Shown: positions 60,250 to 64,000 of the stretch, piece after piece | How positions within the stretch are numbered: position 1 is the stretch's first letter | How the letters are laid out: each line of letters starts with the position of its first letter | NCBI GenBank assembly: GCA_018287875.1 | Contig: JAGVVL010000025.1 | Location: forward strand, 1,488,001-1,552,000 | Length of the DNA: 64,000 nt | From: Nigrospora sphaerica | Taxonomy: Eukaryota; Ascomycota; Sordariomycetes; Amphisphaeriales; Apiosporaceae | Direction: 5' to 3' | The notes under the pieces: generated by a model | Seen by the model: the letters and a program-made list of their open reading frames with translations, nothing else | Database searches by the model: none | Told to the model about the DNA's origin: nothing | Made by a program: the position numbers and the translations under genes

Positions 60250-63141
60250 TAGACTGGAGAAAACACGGGGCGACCTGATGTGGTTACGGGTGGTCTGTCT
60301 TCGCATGAATGGAATCATGTTTGCTAGAATGTACAACATCCGGCGCCCTCACGGTATGGCATAGAGCTCTGAAGCCGGATAGTGTAAGACAACGCTATAT
60401 ATGGAGGCTATGTGTGCTTTCGCCTGGTCGTGAGGAACGTAAGTACGTGTGGGCTCGCGCGGTACATGCGACCGGCCATGCTGTCGGAGTAACTTTCCCC
60501 AGCTCTGTCCTAACCACAGAAAATAACGCCCGTAGATTCTGCCCTGTCCCATCGGTCCTACCTGGACCCCTTGCCGGTTCGCACAGCTGCGGCCAAACCC
60601 ACTACCTCTGTAAGCAGATAGGGTCAGAAGGCGGCCAGAGGCATCACCGCGCCAAACATTCCCCGCCTAACCGCTGAAGGGTTTCCTCCACCCCTTCTCC
60701 CACGATTCCGCGATGCCCTTCCATCTGGGCACGTTCCGCCCCGTACCTGGGAAAGATGGTCGGGAGAGGGCGGCAACTCTCCGGGAAAAAGCGGTAACGG
60801 TGGTTTGAAGCGCACTCCAAAGCTGTTCATCCGACCTTGTTTCACATGTTCATTTTCCCCCCTCCTCATTTCTCTTCCCTCTTCACCTACGGCCGCTGCC
60901 CTCACTAGTTTCCGCCGCGCCGTGCAGCGAGAACCGAGGATTGCACCGAGGCAAGAGAAGCCGCCGTACGAGAAGAAACCAGACACGCCACCAACTAAAC
61001 GGCCCCCTCCCGACCCCCCCTCCACCGGAGAGAGGGCCGTGGTAAGAAGTAACGGAGGGAGGGGAGCTGCCTTTCGGCAAAGTTACCACAAATGATTCTT
61101 CCAAAGCTGGGGGCATCAAGATAGAACACACACGGCACGCGCAGGAAGCAGCCGGACCGGGGGGGGGGGTGGGGTTCAGGGATGAGGACACGGCGCACGA
61201 GAAGGGACGTGGTCGAGGAACCCGCCGGTCAGCACGGAGCGAACAGAAAAGAAAAGGAAGCCGGCGCCGGCCTCGGGGGCCGTCTCTCGTTCATTTCACC
61301 CCGGCGGCACCCCGTTACGCCCGCCGGGCTCGGGAAAACGGGGAATCCCCCCCACGTCGTACTAATCTCGCTGCCGGCTCCGTGGAACCCACACAGACGT
61401 CTTCGGCCTGCCCCCCCTTTCTTCGGCGCGGCACCGTCAGCTAGCCCGCGGGCCTCTTAAGTTAGGCGCGGCTTTCCGCAGCCCGTCGTCTGCCCTCGTC
61501 TAGCCGGGCCAACCTGCTGGTTAGGCGAAAGACAGACAGAGAGAGGGAGGGCGAGAAAGAGAAGGAATCGCCATCGACCCTCCGCCGCCCAACGGTCACC
61601 CTGATGTCATCCCAGCATAAGGTTTGAATATGGCAAATTTTCGGCCTACCTGCCGCACCCCCCGAGTACCACGCCCGAGCAGCCACGACGCCTCGGCTCC
61701 GTCCTTGGAGAAGGCGGAAGGGGGGAAGATTACTTTTCCGAGTCGCCGGAGAAAGGGGGTGCCAGGGGATGCATGAGCGGGCCATGCGACCTGGCATTTT
61801 CCGATCTGTTAGGCAGCATGGTGAATCGGTCACGTAGCTGCCGGAAAAAGGTGTGCACCTTGTCGTCTGTGCTTGGGTACGCGCGGTCGGCCGAGTCCGC
61901 AAGGTCCCGTAGCAGGTCCCCCTCCCTTCACGTGGCCTCCCGGAAACTATCATGCCAAGCTTTGCGCTGGCTCCTTTCCTTCACAAGAACAGCAAAGCGA
62001 ACGGTCCAGATGTCAAAGCCGGGGCTGTAAGCATACGCCTAGTCTCCATCTGCCCGAGACCGCACGAGTCAAGGATATCACGGCACGCCCACGGTCAATG
62101 TCGGTATAACAGTGGTATGAACATTTCGCCTCAGTATCGTACATAGGACACGGCGTCGCGAGCACAAGGTAAGTGATTATACGCCCGCGTTACTTTCAAC
62201 CCCTCTCTGGCTCTGTATCCCTACACCTCGGGGGCCCCGGCCCCTGAACACGTCTCTGCAACTCGTTCCACGCCGTTAAAGACTACAAACAAGAATAGAG
62301 AGACCAGAGGGAAATTCGTGAAAGTGTCAAAGCCGTCGCCCACGCCTCCACAATGCTGAGCCGCCGCGCCGCTCTCCTTCCTGCCTCCGCCGTCCCAGGG
62401 CCGGCTGCCGCCCATGGCAGCCTCATCCCCTGCGTGTTTCCCACGCCGACTGCCGCCGCCACCGCCACCAAAAAAAACGCAGTCCTCCATTCCATCTACC
62501 GTAACGAGGTTGGGGGGTGTCAAGTAAACGCAACAACATGAAGCAGCAACAAGCTAACGCAAGAAAAAAACATTTTCAGTGCAAAGGGCCTTTTTGGTAT
62601 AGACAGATTCCTTGGAAAAGACAGAGCGGGGTTCCCATGTACTGCCGGAGCAGGCTCTGAGCCACAGGCGAAATCCAAGCGCCACGACAAAACGCCTGCC
62701 GGTCGTCTATATGTCGTGCGTGGGGGTAATGTGGGCCACTGTGTGCTCACGAACCGACGTATCGTTCGATGGGTTTCCTGCGGCCGCGCGGGTGTGGGGC
62801 GATATAGAGATCCGGCCGTATAGAATAGTACAGCTGCCGTGTGCCGGGGGAGGGCGAGAAGGGAGGCAGGGTGGTGATGAGCCGGCGCGTGAGTTTCGGC
62901 GTGTCGGGGTGTTGGTCAAAGGAAATTCGGTATTGGAGAAATGGCTGTCGTGACTTCGTCCTGGATACGCCAGATCTGGCGAGATTAAAATGGGCGTATC
63001 AGGTAGAAATTAGTGTTCTTTTTGTGTCAAAATAACCACTCGAAAAGGGGTATGATGAGGCGTTCCAGGAACTTGATGGTCCAGACAGTGACACCGCCGT
63101 CACCACGGTCGAACCCATCGCCATCGTGGTCGTCACCGAAA
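60250..63141. other. Convergent gene-free stretch, 2.9 kb
   Basis: This holds the 3' flanks of the acetoacetyl-CoA synthetase and G-beta genes. Short frames only. There is a G-run at about 61157-61170. No RNA gene or mobile element was recognised. Confidence 0.5.
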
Positions 63142-64000
63142 TTAGTAGGCCCAGATTTTAAGCTGTCCATGTGTTAGCTCATCCGAGAGGACTGGGTGCC
63201 GGGAGCTGAGGGAAACCTACCACTGAGTCCCAAGAACCTGTGCACAGGCTGATGCCGTCGTTGCTAACTCCCAGACAGCTGACCCGGTTCTCGTGGCCCA
63301 CGAGCGAGCCGACCTTTTCGCCCCGAGTGATATCCCACACCTGGCAAACGTCTCCCGTCAGCAATCAAGAGATCCACAAGCCGGTGCCCAAACATTCTTA
63401 CCTTGCACTCAAAGTCGTCGTAGCCGGCGAACAGAAGACGACCAGAGACGGACGTCGCAACCGAGGTGATGCCGCACAAAATGGATTCAGACTGCCAAAC
63501 AATTAGTCAACCGGCACTTCTCCCGTACCCGAGCCAACTGTGGTCAAAACTTACTCCGTAGAGGTTCAATTCTCTGTCGGCGCGGATGTCAAACAGTCTG
63601 CAAGTGGCATCGTCGGAGCCGGTCACAAACGAGTGGCCGTCGGGGAAAAACTGGATAGCGTTGATGTCGGACTCGTGACCAGCGAAAGTCTGGACGGCCT
63701 TGCCGGCGCGGATATCCCACAGTTTGGCGAAAGCGTCGCACGCACCCGAGATGAAGGTGTTCTGGTTGGTCGGGTTCAGGCTGATGCTCATGACGTCGCC
63801 CAGGTGATCGGCAAATTCCATCGTCTTGGTACCCGTCTCGATATCCCACTTCATGCAAGTCATGTCTCCCGAAGACGTCAAAATGCTGCGGTCGTTGATA
63901 AAGCGACAGCACGAGAGGTAACCGGCGTGGCCCGACAGCTCGCGCGCGACCCGCGTCGGCCCGTCACGGTTCTGGTTGAGGTTGTAAATGGAGCAGATGT
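63142..64000 (-). CDS. Heterotrimeric G-protein beta subunit, 3' part
   Basis: The gene runs off the right edge, so only the C-terminal part is present. Exons on the minus strand are 64000-63555 (continuing), 63491-63402, 63340-63224 and 63162-63142, joined by GT-AG introns that all keep phase 0. The protein is a WD40 propeller: [72 protein letters not shown] and the final CTGSWDSLKIWAY. These blades match G-beta closely ([10 protein letters not shown] and the terminal WDSxxKIWA are diagnostic) rather than the RACK1-like beta protein. It pairs with a G-gamma subunit at the plasma membrane and transmits pheromone, nutrient and virulence-related signals in fungi. The last exon is only 21 nt. 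Confidence 0.94.

Overview
The window looks like nuclear DNA of a filamentous ascomycete, most likely a Sordariomycete. The supporting signs are intron-rich genes with short GT-AG introns (about 50-100 nt) carrying CTAAC/CTGAC-type branch sites, fungal-only families (Zn2Cys6 regulator, DUF3638 giant protein, Lgl/Sro7-like protein) and a heterotrimeric G-beta ending in the usual IWAY. Genes lie on both strands, without operons, separated by long gene-poor stretches that hold microsatellites, G homopolymers and AT-rich DNA. Exon joins were worked out by hand from splice sites and frame. Homology calls come from motif recognition, because no search could be run.

Left part (1-13.9 kb): the 3' end of a Gly/Pro-rich protein with a CaaX box; a 4-exon flavin-dependent Baeyer-Villiger-type monooxygenase (4298-6282); an intron-containing orphan membrane protein (about 6885-8017); a DUF4267 membrane protein; an APC-family amino acid/choline-type permease; and a two-exon metallo-beta-lactamase-fold hydrolase.

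Middle (16.5-29 kb): the most striking gene is at 16717-17790. It encodes a secreted precursor with 19 KDH-x-RR motifs in 16-residue repeats, which looks like a Kex2-processed repeat peptide precursor. It is followed by an Lgl/Sro7/tomosyn-like exocytosis protein, a GFA-fold zinc protein, a Zn2Cys6 transcription factor and an alpha/beta hydrolase that converges on it.

Right part (29.4-64 kb): a nine-exon gene of about 3270 codons (DUF6606/DUF3638/DUF3645 type) with helicase-like motifs; about 6 kb without genes, partly AT-rich; the catalytic LCB2 subunit of serine palmitoyltransferase; an 18-exon full-length ABCC transporter whose otherwise perfect reading frame contains one in-frame TGA; a six-exon acetoacetyl-CoA synthetase; and the 3' exons of a G-protein beta subunit that runs off the right edge. 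The genes are a mixture of housekeeping (sphingolipid synthesis, exocytosis, G-protein signalling, acetoacetate activation) and accessory functions (monooxygenase, permease, ABC transporter, orphan secreted repeat protein). No co-regulated cluster is evident.
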